Source: Archangium sp.
GTDB taxonomy: Bacteria > Myxococcota > Myxococcia > Myxococcales > Myxococcaceae
Direction of reading: 5' to 3'
Assembly: GCA_030681645.1 (NCBI GenBank)
Contig: JAUXRX010000017.1
Location: 124,001 to 188,000, forward strand
DNA: 64,000 bases
A model generated the notes under the pieces. It was not told where the DNA came from and did not search any database. It saw nothing but the letters and a program-made list of their open reading frames with translations. Positions 1-8,691 of this stretch are shown one piece after another (the first letter of the stretch is position 1; every line of letters starts with the position of its first letter). The position numbers were made by a program, and so were the translations under genes.

Positions 1-2
1 TC

Positions 3-716
3 CTACTCTTCGTCTTCCTGCTCGAGCAGCGTGCTCTTCAGCTTCTTCACCGCTTCACCGTGCAGCTGGCAGACGCGCGCTTCGCTGACCTGCAGCGCCC
101 CGGCGATCTCCTTGTAGGTGAAGCCCTCGACGTAGTGCAGCGAGAGCACGGTCTGCAGGCGCAGGTTGAGCTGCTCGATGCCCTTCGTCAGCCTCGCCAA
201 CCGCTGGGCGCGATCGAGGTGTTCGTCTTGCAGTGAGTCGAGGCTGGGCACCTGGAACTCGGGCGCCAACGGCGCGGCCGGCGCGGAGAGGGCCTCGAGC
301 GTCTCGACGTCCTCCACCGGTACGCCGAGGTGCACGGCGAGCTCGTCGGTGTTCGGTTCGCGCCCCAGCTTGTTGCCCAGCGCCGTGCGCGCCTTGCGCA
401 CCTTGTCTGCGTCGGCCCGCATGCGCCGCGGGAGGTGATCCATCTCGCGCAGCTCGTCGATCATCGCCCCGCGAATGCGGTGCTCGGCGAAGCTCTCGAA
501 CTTCACCGCGCGCGCCGGATCGAAGCGATGGTACGCGTCGATGAGCCCGAGCGCGCCCATGCTCCAGAGGTCGCCGGGCTGCACCGTGTTCGCGGTGCGC
601 GCCGAGATGCGCCGGGCGACGCGATCGATCAGGTGAGACCAGGTGCGGACGACCTCCTCGTCCGAGAGCTGGGCGGGGGCGGCGGTGGCGGCGTAGCTGA
701 GTGCGGCGCGATGCAT
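3..716 (-). CDS. fliA: RNA polymerase sigma factor FliA (sigma-28 family)
   Basis: Flagellar sigma factor that directs RNA polymerase to late flagellar promoters. The protein is about 237 residues with sigma-70 region 2 (ARRISAR, then GDLWSMGALGLIDAYHRFDP), region 3 and a C-terminal region 4 helix-turn-helix (TYKEIAGALQVSEARVCQLH); it lacks region 1.1, and the length fits FliA/WhiG. An upstream in-frame ATG at 728 is possible. I prefer 716 because a GGAG lies six bases before it, whereas 728 has no clear ribosome site. It is the last visible gene of the flagellar block, 18 bases after flhG, an order (flhA-flhF-flhG-fliA) common to many polarly flagellated bacteria. No flgM anti-sigma gene is in the window. 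Confidence 0.93.
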   Translation of the reverse strand: MHRAALSYAATAAPAQLSDEEVVRTWSHLIDRVARRISARTANTVQPGDLWSMGALGLIDAYHRFDPARAVKFESFAEHRIRGAMIDELREMDHLPRRMRADADKVRKARTALGNKLGREPNTDELAVHLGVPVEDVETLEALSAPAAPLAPEFQVPSLDSLQDEHLDRAQRLARLTKGIEQLNLRLQTVLSLHYVEGFTYKEIAGALQVSEARVCQLHGEAVKKLKSTLLEQEDEE

Positions 717-734
717 GGAGGACTCCATTGAAGA

Positions 735-1604
735 TCAGGCGGCACGTGAGTCGCGCAGCAGGCGACTCCAGAGGAACTTGAGGCCACCCGCCAGCTGCGC
801 CGGGGGAGGCTCGTTGAAGAGCGCGTCGGCGACGCCGTTGAGCGCCCGGGTCGCGGGGGAAGCGGGGAACAGCTCGACCAGGGGCCGCTGCGCCATCACC
901 GCGCGGTGCACGTTCTCGTCGCGCGGCACCCAGCCCAGCCAGCGCACCCGCGCGTCGAGGAACCGGCCGGCCACCGCCGAGAGCTTCTGGAAGATGTCGC
1001 GGGCCTGCGGCTCGTTGCTGGCCTGGTTCACCACCACGTCGAAGTAACGAACCCCCGCGTCCTGGCAGAGCACCTTGATGGTGGCGTACGCGTCGGTGAG
1101 CGAGGTCGGCTCGGGGCTCACCACCAGCAGCGCTTCCTGCGCGGCGCCGATGAAGAAGAGGACGTTGTCGCCGATGCCCGCGCCCGAATCGAGCAGCACC
1201 ACGTCGAAGTCGTCCTCGAGCTCTTCCAGCGCGCTCACCAGCCGCAGCCGCTGGCCGTCGTCGAGCCGGGTGAGCGCCTGCAGCCCATTGCCGGCCGGGA
1301 GCACCTTCACCCCGCACGGGCCCGCGACCAGCACCTCGCGCGGCGAGACGTCGCCCTCGAGCAGGTGGCCGAGGTGATGTCTGGGCCTGATGCCGTAGAG
1401 GATCTCGATGTTCGCCAGCCCCATGTCGCCGTCGATGATCAGCACCCGCTGACCCTGCTTGGCGGCGATCACCGCCAGGTTGGCCGCGACGTTCGTCTTC
1501 CCCACGCCGCCCTTGCCGCTGGTGACGCCGATGATGCGCAGGGGCCGCTTCGAGCGCCGCTGCTCCTTCATCACCTCGCGCAGTCCGTCTGCCTGGTTGT
1601 CCAT
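735..1604 (-). CDS. flhG: Flagellar number regulator FlhG (FleN/YlxH, MinD-like ATPase)
   Basis: MinD/ParA-type ATPase that limits flagellar number and works with the GTPase FlhF. The deviant Walker A motif SGKGGVGKT is at residues 29-37, followed by the switch-like DGDMGLANIE and DVVLLDSGAG. The N-terminus reads NQADGLR, close to the DQAxxLR motif by which FlhG stimulates the FlhF GTPase in studied systems. The C-terminus has an amphipathic stretch (LKFLWSRLLRD) compatible with membrane targeting. The ATG at 1604 is two bases after the flhF stop, so the genes are translationally coupled. The same frame stays open far upstream, but that part is a shadow of flhF. Confidence 0.92.
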   Translation of the reverse strand: MDNQADGLREVMKEQRRSKRPLRIIGVTSGKGGVGKTNVAANLAVIAAKQGQRVLIIDGDMGLANIEILYGIRPRHHLGHLLEGDVSPREVLVAGPCGVKVLPAGNGLQALTRLDDGQRLRLVSALEELEDDFDVVLLDSGAGIGDNVLFFIGAAQEALLVVSPEPTSLTDAYATIKVLCQDAGVRYFDVVVNQASNEPQARDIFQKLSAVAGRFLDARVRWLGWVPRDENVHRAVMAQRPLVELFPASPATRALNGVADALFNEPPPAQLAGGLKFLWSRLLRDSRAA

Positions 1605-1606
1605 GT

Positions 1607-2794
1607 TCAGCGCCCCCCTGCGGACTGGGCGCGGCGCTCGCCGAGCACGAGCTCGACCAGGTCTGCGCTGGAGAGGGCGTGAATGTCTTCGGGCACCCGT
1701 TGGCCATCGGACACCGCCACGATGGGCCGGCCGATGCGCACCGAGGCCGAGAGCAGGCTGCCCGGGCCGACCGCTTCGTCGACCTTGGTGATCAACAGCC
1801 GCTCGGGCGCGAGCGCGCGATAGCGCTCGGCGGCGGCGGCCATCTCGCGGGGGCCGGTGCAGGCGCTCATGGTGAGGAAGAGCGAGATGCCCTCGACGCT
1901 GCGCAGCATCTCGGCCTGGCGCGCCACGGCCTCGTTGAGCGAGCGGCCCGCGGAATCGACGAGGATCAGATCGGCGTTGCCGCACTTCGCGATGGCCCGG
2001 GTGAGCTCGAGGCGATCGCGCGCGATGAAGGTGGGCACGTTCATGATCTCGCCGTAGCGGGTGAGCTGCTCGCTGGCGCCGATGCGGTAGGTGTCGACGG
2101 TGATCAGCGCCACCTTCTGCTTCGACTCCATCAGCGCGCGCGCGGCGATCTTCGCCACCGAGGTGGTCTTGCCCACGCCGGTGGGGCCCACCAGCGCGAT
2201 CACCCGGCGGCGGGGCTCGGCTTCCCAGGGCGCCTTGCCGGCGATCACCCGCTCGGCCAGCGCCGTCCTCAGCGCGGCGAGCAGGCTCGAGCGGCTCTGG
2301 TTGGGTGACTGGGTGAGGGCCTGGCGCACGCACTCCTCGGCGAGCGCGTCTTCGACCCCGCGCTGAATCAGCAGCGTCATCAGCTCGGCGGCCGGCGGAG
2401 ACAGCTGCAGCTCGCGCTCCATGCGCACCTGGCTGCCCATGCGCCGCAGCTCGCTGCGCATCTCTTCCATGGAGGACCTGAGGCTCTGCAGCTCGTCGTT
2501 CGACTCGGCGCGGGGCGCGGGCGCAGGGGGGGCCGTCTCGGTGAACTGGGTCAGCGCCTGCTGCAGGTTGGTGCGCGAGGTGACCAGGGTGGGGGCGTAG
2601 GCCTTCGCGGGCAGGGTCTTGTTCTTCGCGGGCGCCTCGGGGAGCGCGGCGGTGACCTCGATCTCCTTCGCGCGGAAGAGGCCGTTGTCGACTTCCTTCG
2701 TGGCGAGGATCACCGCCTCGGCGCCGAGCGCGGCCTTCACCATGGCCAGGGCGCTGCGGGTGTCGGGGGCTCTGAAGGTGCGGAACGTGCTCAT
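1607..2794 (-). CDS. flhF: Flagellar biosynthesis GTPase FlhF (SRP-like)
   Basis: SRP-family GTPase that sets the site of flagellar assembly. The 395-residue protein has the usual layout: a basic N-terminal domain (MSTFRTFRAPDTRSALAMVK), a variable Pro/Ala-rich linker around residues 85-100, then NG domains with P-loop GPTGVGKT at 203-210, the SRP-type DTYRIGASEQL box, and DSAGR. It lies between flhA (11 bases upstream) and flhG (2 bases downstream), all on one strand. Recognition is firm from motifs and context. Confidence 0.93.
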   Translation of the reverse strand: MSTFRTFRAPDTRSALAMVKAALGAEAVILATKEVDNGLFRAKEIEVTAALPEAPAKNKTLPAKAYAPTLVTSRTNLQQALTQFTETAPPAPAPRAESNDELQSLRSSMEEMRSELRRMGSQVRMERELQLSPPAAELMTLLIQRGVEDALAEECVRQALTQSPNQSRSSLLAALRTALAERVIAGKAPWEAEPRRRVIALVGPTGVGKTTSVAKIAARALMESKQKVALITVDTYRIGASEQLTRYGEIMNVPTFIARDRLELTRAIAKCGNADLILVDSAGRSLNEAVARQAEMLRSVEGISLFLTMSACTGPREMAAAAERYRALAPERLLITKVDEAVGPGSLLSASVRIGRPIVAVSDGQRVPEDIHALSSADLVELVLGERRAQSAGGR

Positions 2795-2805
2795 GGGTCA
2801 ACTCC

Positions 2806-5001
2806 TCAACCGAGGGTGATGGTGCCTGCGGGTTCGATGGTGGTGCCGGGCGCGAGCTCGCGCGCAGAGACGACGAAGAGATCGGGGACGAAGCGGCTGG
2901 CGAACTCGAAGAGCGCGCGGCGCAGATCGGCGGGGGCGAGGATCACGGCCGAGCGGCCCTGCGCGGCGAGCGTGGCGGCGCGGTTCTCGAGCGAGGCGAT
3001 CAGCGCGCGGGCGGTGTTGATGTCGGGCGCGAGCGTGGGCTCGCCGTCGTTGTGGCCCAGCGACTGGCGCAGCGCGTCTTCGGTGGGGCGGTCGAGGGTG
3101 AGCGCGTAGAGCACGCCCGCCTCGGCGATGCGGGAGGTGATCTGCCGGGCGAGGCGGCGGCGCACCTGCTCGATGAGGAAGTGGGCGTCTTTGCTGCGGG
3201 GCGCGGCGTCGGCGACGGCCTCGAGGATGCTGCGCAGGTCGCGCACCGAGATGCCCTCGCGCAAGAGCCCGCGCACCACCCGCACCAGCTCGCCCAGGGT
3301 GATCGCGCCGGGCACGGTGTCTTCGACGAGCTTGGGCGTCTCCTTCGCGCAGGCGCCCAGCAGCTCCTGCACTTCCTGGCGGCCCACCAGCTCGTGCGCG
3401 TTGCGGCGAATGAGCTCGGACAGGTGGGTGGTGAGCACGGACGACGCGTCGACGAGGGTGTAGCCCTTGCCTTCGGCCAGCGAGCGCTGCTCCGGGTTCA
3501 CCCAGACCGAGGGGAGCCCGAACGCGGGGTCCTTGCCGGGCAGGCCGTCGATCTTCGGCGTGCCGCCCGAGGGCTCGAGGCACATGAGCCGGCCGAAGTG
3601 CGCGGTGCCGCGGCCGATCTCGATGCCCCGCAGCTTGACCCGGTACTCGTTGGGCTCGAGGCGCAGGTTGTCGCGCAGGTGCACCGACGGCAGCACGATG
3701 CCCAGGTCGCTGGCGAGCTGCTTGCGCAGCGCGGTGACGCGGCCGGGGATCTCTCCGCCCTTGTCGAGGTCGATGGAAGGCAGCAGCGCGTAGCCGACCT
3801 CGAGCTCGAGCGCGTCGAGGGCGAGGAGGTCGGTGATCTTCTGCTCGCCCTTGGCCTTCTCGTCGACGGGCTTGCGCGGGCTCTTCGCGGCCTCGAGCGC
3901 CTTCTTCTCCACGCGCTTGGCGAGCACGAAGGCGGCGATGGCGAGCGGGGCGAAGGCCATCGCCGGGAGCCCGGGGATGATGGCCAGCAGGCCCATCACG
4001 TAGCTGGAGTACTTGAGCGCGCGGTAGCTGGCGAAGATCTGCCCCGACACCTGCGAGCCGAGGTCTGCGCCTTCGATGCGGGTGACGAGCACGCCGGCCG
4101 CGGTGGACACCAGCAGCGCGGGCATCTGGGTGACCAGGCCGTCGCCGACGGTGAGCACGGTGTAGGCCTCGACCGCGCGGCTGAGCGGGAGGTGATCGCG
4201 CAGCACGCCCGCCAGCAGGCCGCCGATGATGTTGATGCCGGTGATCATGAGGCCGGCGACCGCGTCTCCGCGCACGAACTTCGAGGCGCCGTCCATCGCG
4301 CCGTAGAACTCGGTCTCGCGCGCGAGGCCCTGGCGGCGGTCGCGCGCCTGCTTGTCGTCGATGACCCCCGCGGCGAGGTCGGCGTCGATCGACATCTGCT
4401 TGCCGGGCAGGGCGTCGAGGGTGAAGCGGGCGGCGACCTCGGACACGCGGCCCGAGCCCTTGGTGATGACGGTGAAGTTCACCACCAGCAGGATGAGGAA
4501 GATCACCGCGCCGACGATCAGGCTGCCGCCGACGGCGAAGCGCCCGAAGGCCTCGATCACGTGGCCCGCGGAGCCAGGCCCCTTGCCGCCCTCGAGGAGG
4601 ATCAACCGCGTCGAGGCGACGTTGAGCGCGAGACGGAAGAGCGTGGTGATGAGGAGCAGCGACGGGAAGACCGAGAACTCCATCGGCTTGGTGAGGCCGA
4701 GCGCCACCAGCAGCATCAGCACCGAGAGCGCGACGTTGAGGGCCAGGAACCCATCGAGCAGCACCGCCGGGAGCGGGACGATCAGGATCGCGAGGATGCC
4801 GAGCACCGCCAACGCGAGCAGCGCCTCTGCGGGGACCTTGGGTTGTGCCTGGGCGACAGCGCTCACGCGGCCCACCTTGAGCAAGTGGCGCACCACCGGT
4901 GTTTCCCGAGTGATGACTCGGGGTTGGGTCGGTTTTCGGGGTGGCAAGGGCGGGGTCTGGGGAGACCTCACGTCAGGAATACGACTGGGGTTCTGACCCA
5001 T
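2806..5001 (-). CDS. flhA: Flagellar export gate protein FlhA
   Basis: Inner-membrane component of the flagellar type III export apparatus. The N-terminal half has the expected transmembrane helices (from LALAVLGILAILIVPLPAVL onward) and conserved FHIPEP-family segments such as GDGLVTQMPALLVSTAAG; the C-terminal half is the cytosolic ring domain that binds substrate-chaperone complexes. The ATG at 5001 gives 731 residues, with about 55 mostly polar residues before the first helix. FlhA proteins are usually about 690, and no ribosome site is obvious, so translation may begin at a later GTG or TTG near 4875. The gene is separated from flhB by the alcohol dehydrogenase and two lipoprotein genes, so it probably has its own promoter in the divergent 92-base gap. 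Confidence 0.95.
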   Translation of the reverse strand: MGQNPSRIPDVRSPQTPPLPPRKPTQPRVITRETPVVRHLLKVGRVSAVAQAQPKVPAEALLALAVLGILAILIVPLPAVLLDGFLALNVALSVLMLLVALGLTKPMEFSVFPSLLLITTLFRLALNVASTRLILLEGGKGPGSAGHVIEAFGRFAVGGSLIVGAVIFLILLVVNFTVITKGSGRVSEVAARFTLDALPGKQMSIDADLAAGVIDDKQARDRRQGLARETEFYGAMDGASKFVRGDAVAGLMITGINIIGGLLAGVLRDHLPLSRAVEAYTVLTVGDGLVTQMPALLVSTAAGVLVTRIEGADLGSQVSGQIFASYRALKYSSYVMGLLAIIPGLPAMAFAPLAIAAFVLAKRVEKKALEAAKSPRKPVDEKAKGEQKITDLLALDALELEVGYALLPSIDLDKGGEIPGRVTALRKQLASDLGIVLPSVHLRDNLRLEPNEYRVKLRGIEIGRGTAHFGRLMCLEPSGGTPKIDGLPGKDPAFGLPSVWVNPEQRSLAEGKGYTLVDASSVLTTHLSELIRRNAHELVGRQEVQELLGACAKETPKLVEDTVPGAITLGELVRVVRGLLREGISVRDLRSILEAVADAAPRSKDAHFLIEQVRRRLARQITSRIAEAGVLYALTLDRPTEDALRQSLGHNDGEPTLAPDINTARALIASLENRAATLAAQGRSAVILAPADLRRALFEFASRFVPDLFVVSARELAPGTTIEPAGTITLG

Positions 5002-5093
5002 GCCAGCCGCGTGACGAGACCCTTCGATTCAACGGGGTCTTCGACACGGGAAGGGCTTTGGCTTCACGAGAGTTCGGCCATACCTTCCGCGCC

Positions 5094-6131
5094 ATGAAGA
5101 CACGCGCCTGGGCCACTTCTGCCGCTGATCAGCTGCTCGCACCGTTCGAGATCGATCGCCGCGAGGTGGGCCCGCTCGACGTGCAGATCGAGATCCTCTT
5201 CTCGGGCATCTGCCATTCCGACATCCACCAGGCGCGCGGGGAGTGGGGCAACTCGAGGTTCCCGATGGTGCCGGGCCACGAGATCGTGGGCCGGGTCACG
5301 GCGGTGGGCGCCAGGGTGACGAAGCTGAAGGTGGGCGAGCTGGCGGGGGTGGGGTGCATGGTCGATTCGTGCCGCACCTGTGCGCCGTGTGGGCAGGGCG
5401 ACGAGCAGTTCTGCCAGGCGGGGCCGGCGTTCACCTACAACTCGACGGAGATGGATCGGAAGACGCCGACGTACGGCGGGTACTCACGGCAGGTGGTGGT
5501 GACGGAGCACTTCACGCTGAAGATCCCGGCGGGGCTGGCGCTGCAGGGCACGGCGCCGCTGCTGTGCGCGGGCATCACCACCTACTCGCCGCTGCGGCAG
5601 TGGAACTGCAAGAAGGGTGATCGGGTCGGGGTGGTGGGCCTGGGTGGGCTGGGGCACATGGCGGTGAAGCTGGCGGCGGCGATGGGCGCCGAGGTGACGA
5701 TGCTGAGCACCTCGCGCTCGAAGGAAGCCGACGCGGCGCGGCTGGGGGCGACCTCGTTCGCGCTCACTTCCGAGAAGTCGACGTTCAAGACGCTCGCGGG
5801 GCGGTTCGATCTGCTGATCGACACGGTGTCGGCGCCGCACGACCTGAACTCGTACCTGGGGCTGCTGCGGCCGTACGGGGCGATGGCGATCGTGGGCGTG
5901 CCCCCGAAGCTGGAGATGCACCCGTTCTCGCTGATCAACGGCAACCGGCGGCTGTCGGGGTCGAGCATCGGCGGAATCCGCGAGACGCAGGAGATGCTCG
6001 AGTTCTGCGCGCAGCACCAGATCGTCGCTGACGTCGAGGTGATCCCCGCCGAGAAGATCAACATGGCCTACGAGCGGATGCTCAAGAACGACGTGCGCTA
6101 CCGGTTCGTGATCGACGCCGCGACGATCTGA
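5094..6131 (+). CDS. Zinc-dependent alcohol dehydrogenase, NAD(P)-binding (YahK/CAD-like)
   Basis: Medium-chain dehydrogenase/reductase of 345 residues. It shows the catalytic zinc ligands (GICHSD near residue 40 and GHE), the four-cysteine structural zinc loop (DSCRTCAPCGQGDEQFC), and a Rossmann motif (GVVGLGGLGH). These features fit the cinnamyl-alcohol/YahK branch of aldehyde reductases, usually NADPH dependent; the substrate cannot be told. The start is the ATG before KTRAWA, which matches family N-termini; the frame is open further upstream without homology. It is transcribed opposite to the flagellar genes around it and has no evident link to motility. Confidence 0.9.
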   Translation: MKTRAWATSAADQLLAPFEIDRREVGPLDVQIEILFSGICHSDIHQARGEWGNSRFPMVPGHEIVGRVTAVGARVTKLKVGELAGVGCMVDSCRTCAPCGQGDEQFCQAGPAFTYNSTEMDRKTPTYGGYSRQVVVTEHFTLKIPAGLALQGTAPLLCAGITTYSPLRQWNCKKGDRVGVVGLGGLGHMAVKLAAAMGAEVTMLSTSRSKEADAARLGATSFALTSEKSTFKTLAGRFDLLIDTVSAPHDLNSYLGLLRPYGAMAIVGVPPKLEMHPFSLINGNRRLSGSSIGGIRETQEMLEFCAQHQIVADVEVIPAEKINMAYERMLKNDVRYRFVIDAATI

Positions 6132-6146
6132 AGTGAATCAGTGTCT

Positions 6147-6183
6147 CCCTCTCCCCAGGGGGAGAGGGTCGGGGAGAGGGCAA
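6147..6183. repeat. Family A palindromic intergenic repeat, copy 1
   Basis: A near-perfect hairpin, CCCTCTCCCC then GGGGAGAGGG with a very short loop (6147-6168), followed by a second GGGGAGAGGG half. It fills the convergent gap between the alcohol dehydrogenase and the 91-residue lipoprotein gene, where it could end transcription from both sides. The same unit recurs at several sites in this window. Confidence 0.8.
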
Positions 6184-6202
6184 ACAGTCGATGAAAGCTC
6201 GC

Positions 6203-6478
6203 TCAGCATCCGCCATCCAAACTGCAGCCCGGCGGAGTGCATGGGCCGTCAAAGAAGAACTCCCAGCACTCATTGGGCGTGCAGGTGTAGCCCCAGCCAT
6301 TCTGGCCGGCTGGACAGACCATCGTCCCACGAAGCTGCGCAGTGCAGGCAGTGGCTGGCTCGGCAGCGTTGGTGGTCTTGCTGTCGATCGTTCCCGGACA
6401 AAGACCTCCCGGCTTCCCACAGCCCACAGCCACGACTGCCAGGATCAGGGTCAGCCTCACAGTCAGCCTTCTCGTCAT
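6203..6478 (-). CDS. Small cysteine-rich lipoprotein, function unknown
   Basis: A 91-residue protein with a basic start (MTRRLTVR), hydrophobic core and lipobox VAVGC, so it should be lipidated at Cys20. The mature part is short and contains seven further cysteines, which suggests a small disulfide-bonded outer-membrane or periplasmic protein. It overlaps the preceding lipoprotein gene by four bases (ATGA), so the two are co-translated. No family recognised. Confidence 0.65.
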   Translation of the reverse strand: MTRRLTVRLTLILAVVAVGCGKPGGLCPGTIDSKTTNAAEPATACTAQLRGTMVCPAGQNGWGYTCTPNECWEFFFDGPCTPPGCSLDGGC

Positions 6479-7455
6479 GGCGCACCAAACGCCCGGAGCG
6501 GAATGACGAGCCGGCGCGAGCCAGCCGTCGCCTCGAGCTGGCCTGTGATCGGCCCCGCCGCCGCGGGTGAGAACCGCACCCGCTGACTCCGCGAGCCGCG
6601 CACGAGCATTCCCTGCGGATCTCTCGTCGCGACGCTCGGAGTGGTCGACGTCGAGACGATGGTGAAGTCCGTGCCCGGCAGCGCGACCTGCACCTCGTCG
6701 AACGACAGGTTCTGCACGGCCACGTCGAGCTCGATGCCGTCACCGACTCTCACGTCGCCGAAGTTCACCTCGGGCGGGCCGTACAGCACTGCGGGCACGC
6801 CGTCGCCCACCACGGTCACGGACGAGAGGGCAGGGCAGTCGAGCATCGACGCTCGTGACGCCGCGACCTCCTGGTAGCCGGCGTCGCTCGGTGAGAAGCG
6901 GAGCTGCGCGCCGTCCTGAAGGAAGTCAGCAGGGAGTCCAAGCAGGGGCTCCGTGCTGAGCGCGCCGGTGCCGCCGACTTCCACCCCGGCGAAATCGAGC
7001 CGGCGGGGGAGCGTGGGGACGACCTCGACGACAGCGGCGCGGAGGTTGAATTGAAGCGTGCTCGGGCCCGTGCTTCCTCCGCAGCATGGAGAACCATCGA
7101 GGGCGACTACCAGGTCTCCTTCGACCGTCGAGGCGTCACCTGATGCCGCCTTCACGTCGAACTGAAATACCTCGGCCGCGGCGAGCGTCACCCGCTGATC
7201 GGGGACGGTGAGGGAAGGCGAGCTGGTGGACAGGGAGAACGTCGCCGGGGCGAGCCCGACGCTCTGAACCTGGAGACGGGTGTTCCTCGCGCATCCTCGC
7301 GTTGGCGGGTCGAGGGCCACGTCGCCGGACTCACCCGCGACCGGGTTTCCACTTTCCATCCAGACCAGGCTCAGCGCCGCTGCTCTGCAGCTGCAGCGCG
7401 GCTCTCCGCAGCCTGGCAGTGCCACGATCAGCATCATGAGGAGAAGCGGTCGCAT
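6475..7455 (-). CDS. Lipoprotein with Ig-like (choice-of-anchor D/HYDIN-type) domains
   Basis: A 326-residue predicted lipoprotein: signal peptide MRPLLLMMLIVALPGC with lipobox LPGC. The rest consists of two or three beta-rich repeats of the ASPM/SPD-2/HYDIN type, seen as RRLDFAGVEVGGTG and PEVNFGDVRVGDGIELDV, each followed by a segment like RVRFSPAAAGPITGQLEATA. Such domains are common in myxobacterial surface proteins and act as structural or adhesive modules. It is co-transcribed with the small lipoprotein downstream and sits between flhB and flhA without an obvious flagellar role. Confidence 0.7.
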   Translation of the reverse strand: MRPLLLMMLIVALPGCGEPRCSCRAAALSLVWMESGNPVAGESGDVALDPPTRGCARNTRLQVQSVGLAPATFSLSTSSPSLTVPDQRVTLAAAEVFQFDVKAASGDASTVEGDLVVALDGSPCCGGSTGPSTLQFNLRAAVVEVVPTLPRRLDFAGVEVGGTGALSTEPLLGLPADFLQDGAQLRFSPSDAGYQEVAASRASMLDCPALSSVTVVGDGVPAVLYGPPEVNFGDVRVGDGIELDVAVQNLSFDEVQVALPGTDFTIVSTSTTPSVATRDPQGMLVRGSRSQRVRFSPAAAGPITGQLEATAGSRRLVIPLRAFGAP

Positions 7456-7474
7456 CGCTCGAACCTAGCGTGTT

Positions 7475-7610
7475 TGCCCTCTCCCCCCCCGGAGGCTGTT
7501 GAAGAAGGGCCCTCGACTTCGCTCGGGCTGAACGGATTCGGCCGGTTCCGTTCACGCCGAGCGGAGTCGAGGCGCCTCCTTCAACGCTCCCCTCGGGGAG
7601 AGGGAGGCAG
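7475..7610. repeat. Composite family A plus family B inverted repeat, about 136 bases
   Basis: A long imperfect palindrome. The outer ends are family A halves (CCCTCTCCCC near 7477, GGGGAGAGGG near 7597). Nested inside are the two 39-base arms of family B (7497-7535 and 7548-7586), which pair with few mismatches around a 12-base loop. It starts a few bases beyond the flhB stop codon on the minus strand, so the flhB transcript would carry a very stable hairpin there, a likely terminator or processing site. Confidence 0.8.
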
Positions 7611-7614
7611 GGCG

Positions 7615-8685
7615 TCACTGGGCGACGGCGGCGGCCCGGCCGGTGAGCCGGTAGACGAACGCGAGCACCGCCGCGACCGCCTTGTAGGTATCGGCCGGCA
7701 CCGCGCCGCCGACCTTCACCTTCTTGTAGAGCAGGCGCGCGAGCGGAATGTCCTGCACGATCGGAATGCTGTTCTCGCGGGCCGTCGCGCGCATCGCCTC
7801 GGCCAGCACGCCCTTGCCCTTCGCCAGCACCCGCGGCGCGCCGCTCTCGTCCTTGCGGTAGCGGATCGCGATCGCGATGTGGGTCGGGTTCACCAGCAGC
7901 ACGTCGGCCTGCTTCGTCTCGGCCAGCGCGTTGCGCTTCACCAGTTCGCGGTGCTTGCGCTTGCGCGCGCCGCGCATCATCGGATCGCCCTCGTCCTCGC
8001 GGATCTCGCGCTTGAGCTCTTCCTTCGTCATCTTGTGCTTCTTCGCGTACCGCCACTTCGTCAGCGCGAAGTCCGCCACGGCGAAGAAGATGAGCAGCCA
8101 CAGCGCGCGCACGCCGATCTTCCACAGCCCGCTGAACAGCCCGCTGAGCGCGTCACCCGGGGCCGCCAGCCCCAGCTTGTGCACGCCCAGCAGCTCGCCA
8201 CGCAGCACGCCCCAGCACGCCCAGCCGACCGCGAACACCTTGATGAGCCCCAGCGCGAGATCGATCAGGAAGTCCTTCGTGAACAGCCGCGTCAGCCGCC
8301 CCGTCGAGAACACGCGGGAGAAGTCGGGCGTCGCCTTGTCTTCCCAGAGATGGGCCTTCGTCTGCACGAAGGTGAGCAGGGTCGCTCCCACGGCCATGGC
8401 GGTCAGCACCAGCACCGCCGGCAACGCGACCGGCGCCATCATCGAGGGCAGCGAGCCGAACGGGGCCGTCGCCACCATCGACGTCGTCTCGCTCACCAGC
8501 CGCACCAGGCGGGCCTCGAAGGCCGCCGCCGCTGCGAAGAGCGCCACCAGCCCGAGCACGAACGCGCCCGTCGTCACCAGCTCGTGGGACAGCGCGATGT
8601 CGCCCTGGTCGAACGCCTGCTGCAGGCGCCGGTCCGTCGCGGCTTCCGTTCGCTGCTCGTCTTCCGTTTCGCTCTCGTCGGACAT
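7615..8685 (-). CDS. flhB: Flagellar export apparatus switch protein FlhB
   Basis: Export switch protein of 356 residues. After an acidic N-terminus there are four membrane helices, a basic linker (KKHKMTKEELKREIREDEGDP) and the autocleavage motif NPTH at residues 266-269 in VLLVNPTHIAIAIRY. Cleavage between Asn and Pro is known to switch export from hook to filament substrates. The 5' end lies seven bases after the fliR stop. The stop is followed directly by the large composite inverted repeat. Confidence 0.95.
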   Translation of the reverse strand: MSDESETEDEQRTEAATDRRLQQAFDQGDIALSHELVTTGAFVLGLVALFAAAAAFEARLVRLVSETTSMVATAPFGSLPSMMAPVALPAVLVLTAMAVGATLLTFVQTKAHLWEDKATPDFSRVFSTGRLTRLFTKDFLIDLALGLIKVFAVGWACWGVLRGELLGVHKLGLAAPGDALSGLFSGLWKIGVRALWLLIFFAVADFALTKWRYAKKHKMTKEELKREIREDEGDPMMRGARKRKHRELVKRNALAETKQADVLLVNPTHIAIAIRYRKDESGAPRVLAKGKGVLAEAMRATARENSIPIVQDIPLARLLYKKVKVGGAVPADTYKAVAAVLAFVYRLTGRAAAVAQ

Positions 8686-8691
8686 GGGTCC

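Noticed and set aside
735..2801. A 688-residue frame that would fuse an Arg-rich N-terminus to FlhG
   Set aside because: The N-terminal part overlaps flhF entirely and has no homology; FlhG starts at the ATG at 1604.
4941..5093. N-terminal extension of the alcohol dehydrogenase
   Set aside because: The 51 extra residues have no similarity to the family and overlap the flhA start region; the ATG at 5094 matches family N-termini.
3052..5097. Long plus-strand frame over flhA
   Set aside because: Antisense shadow with biased composition; flhA is certain.
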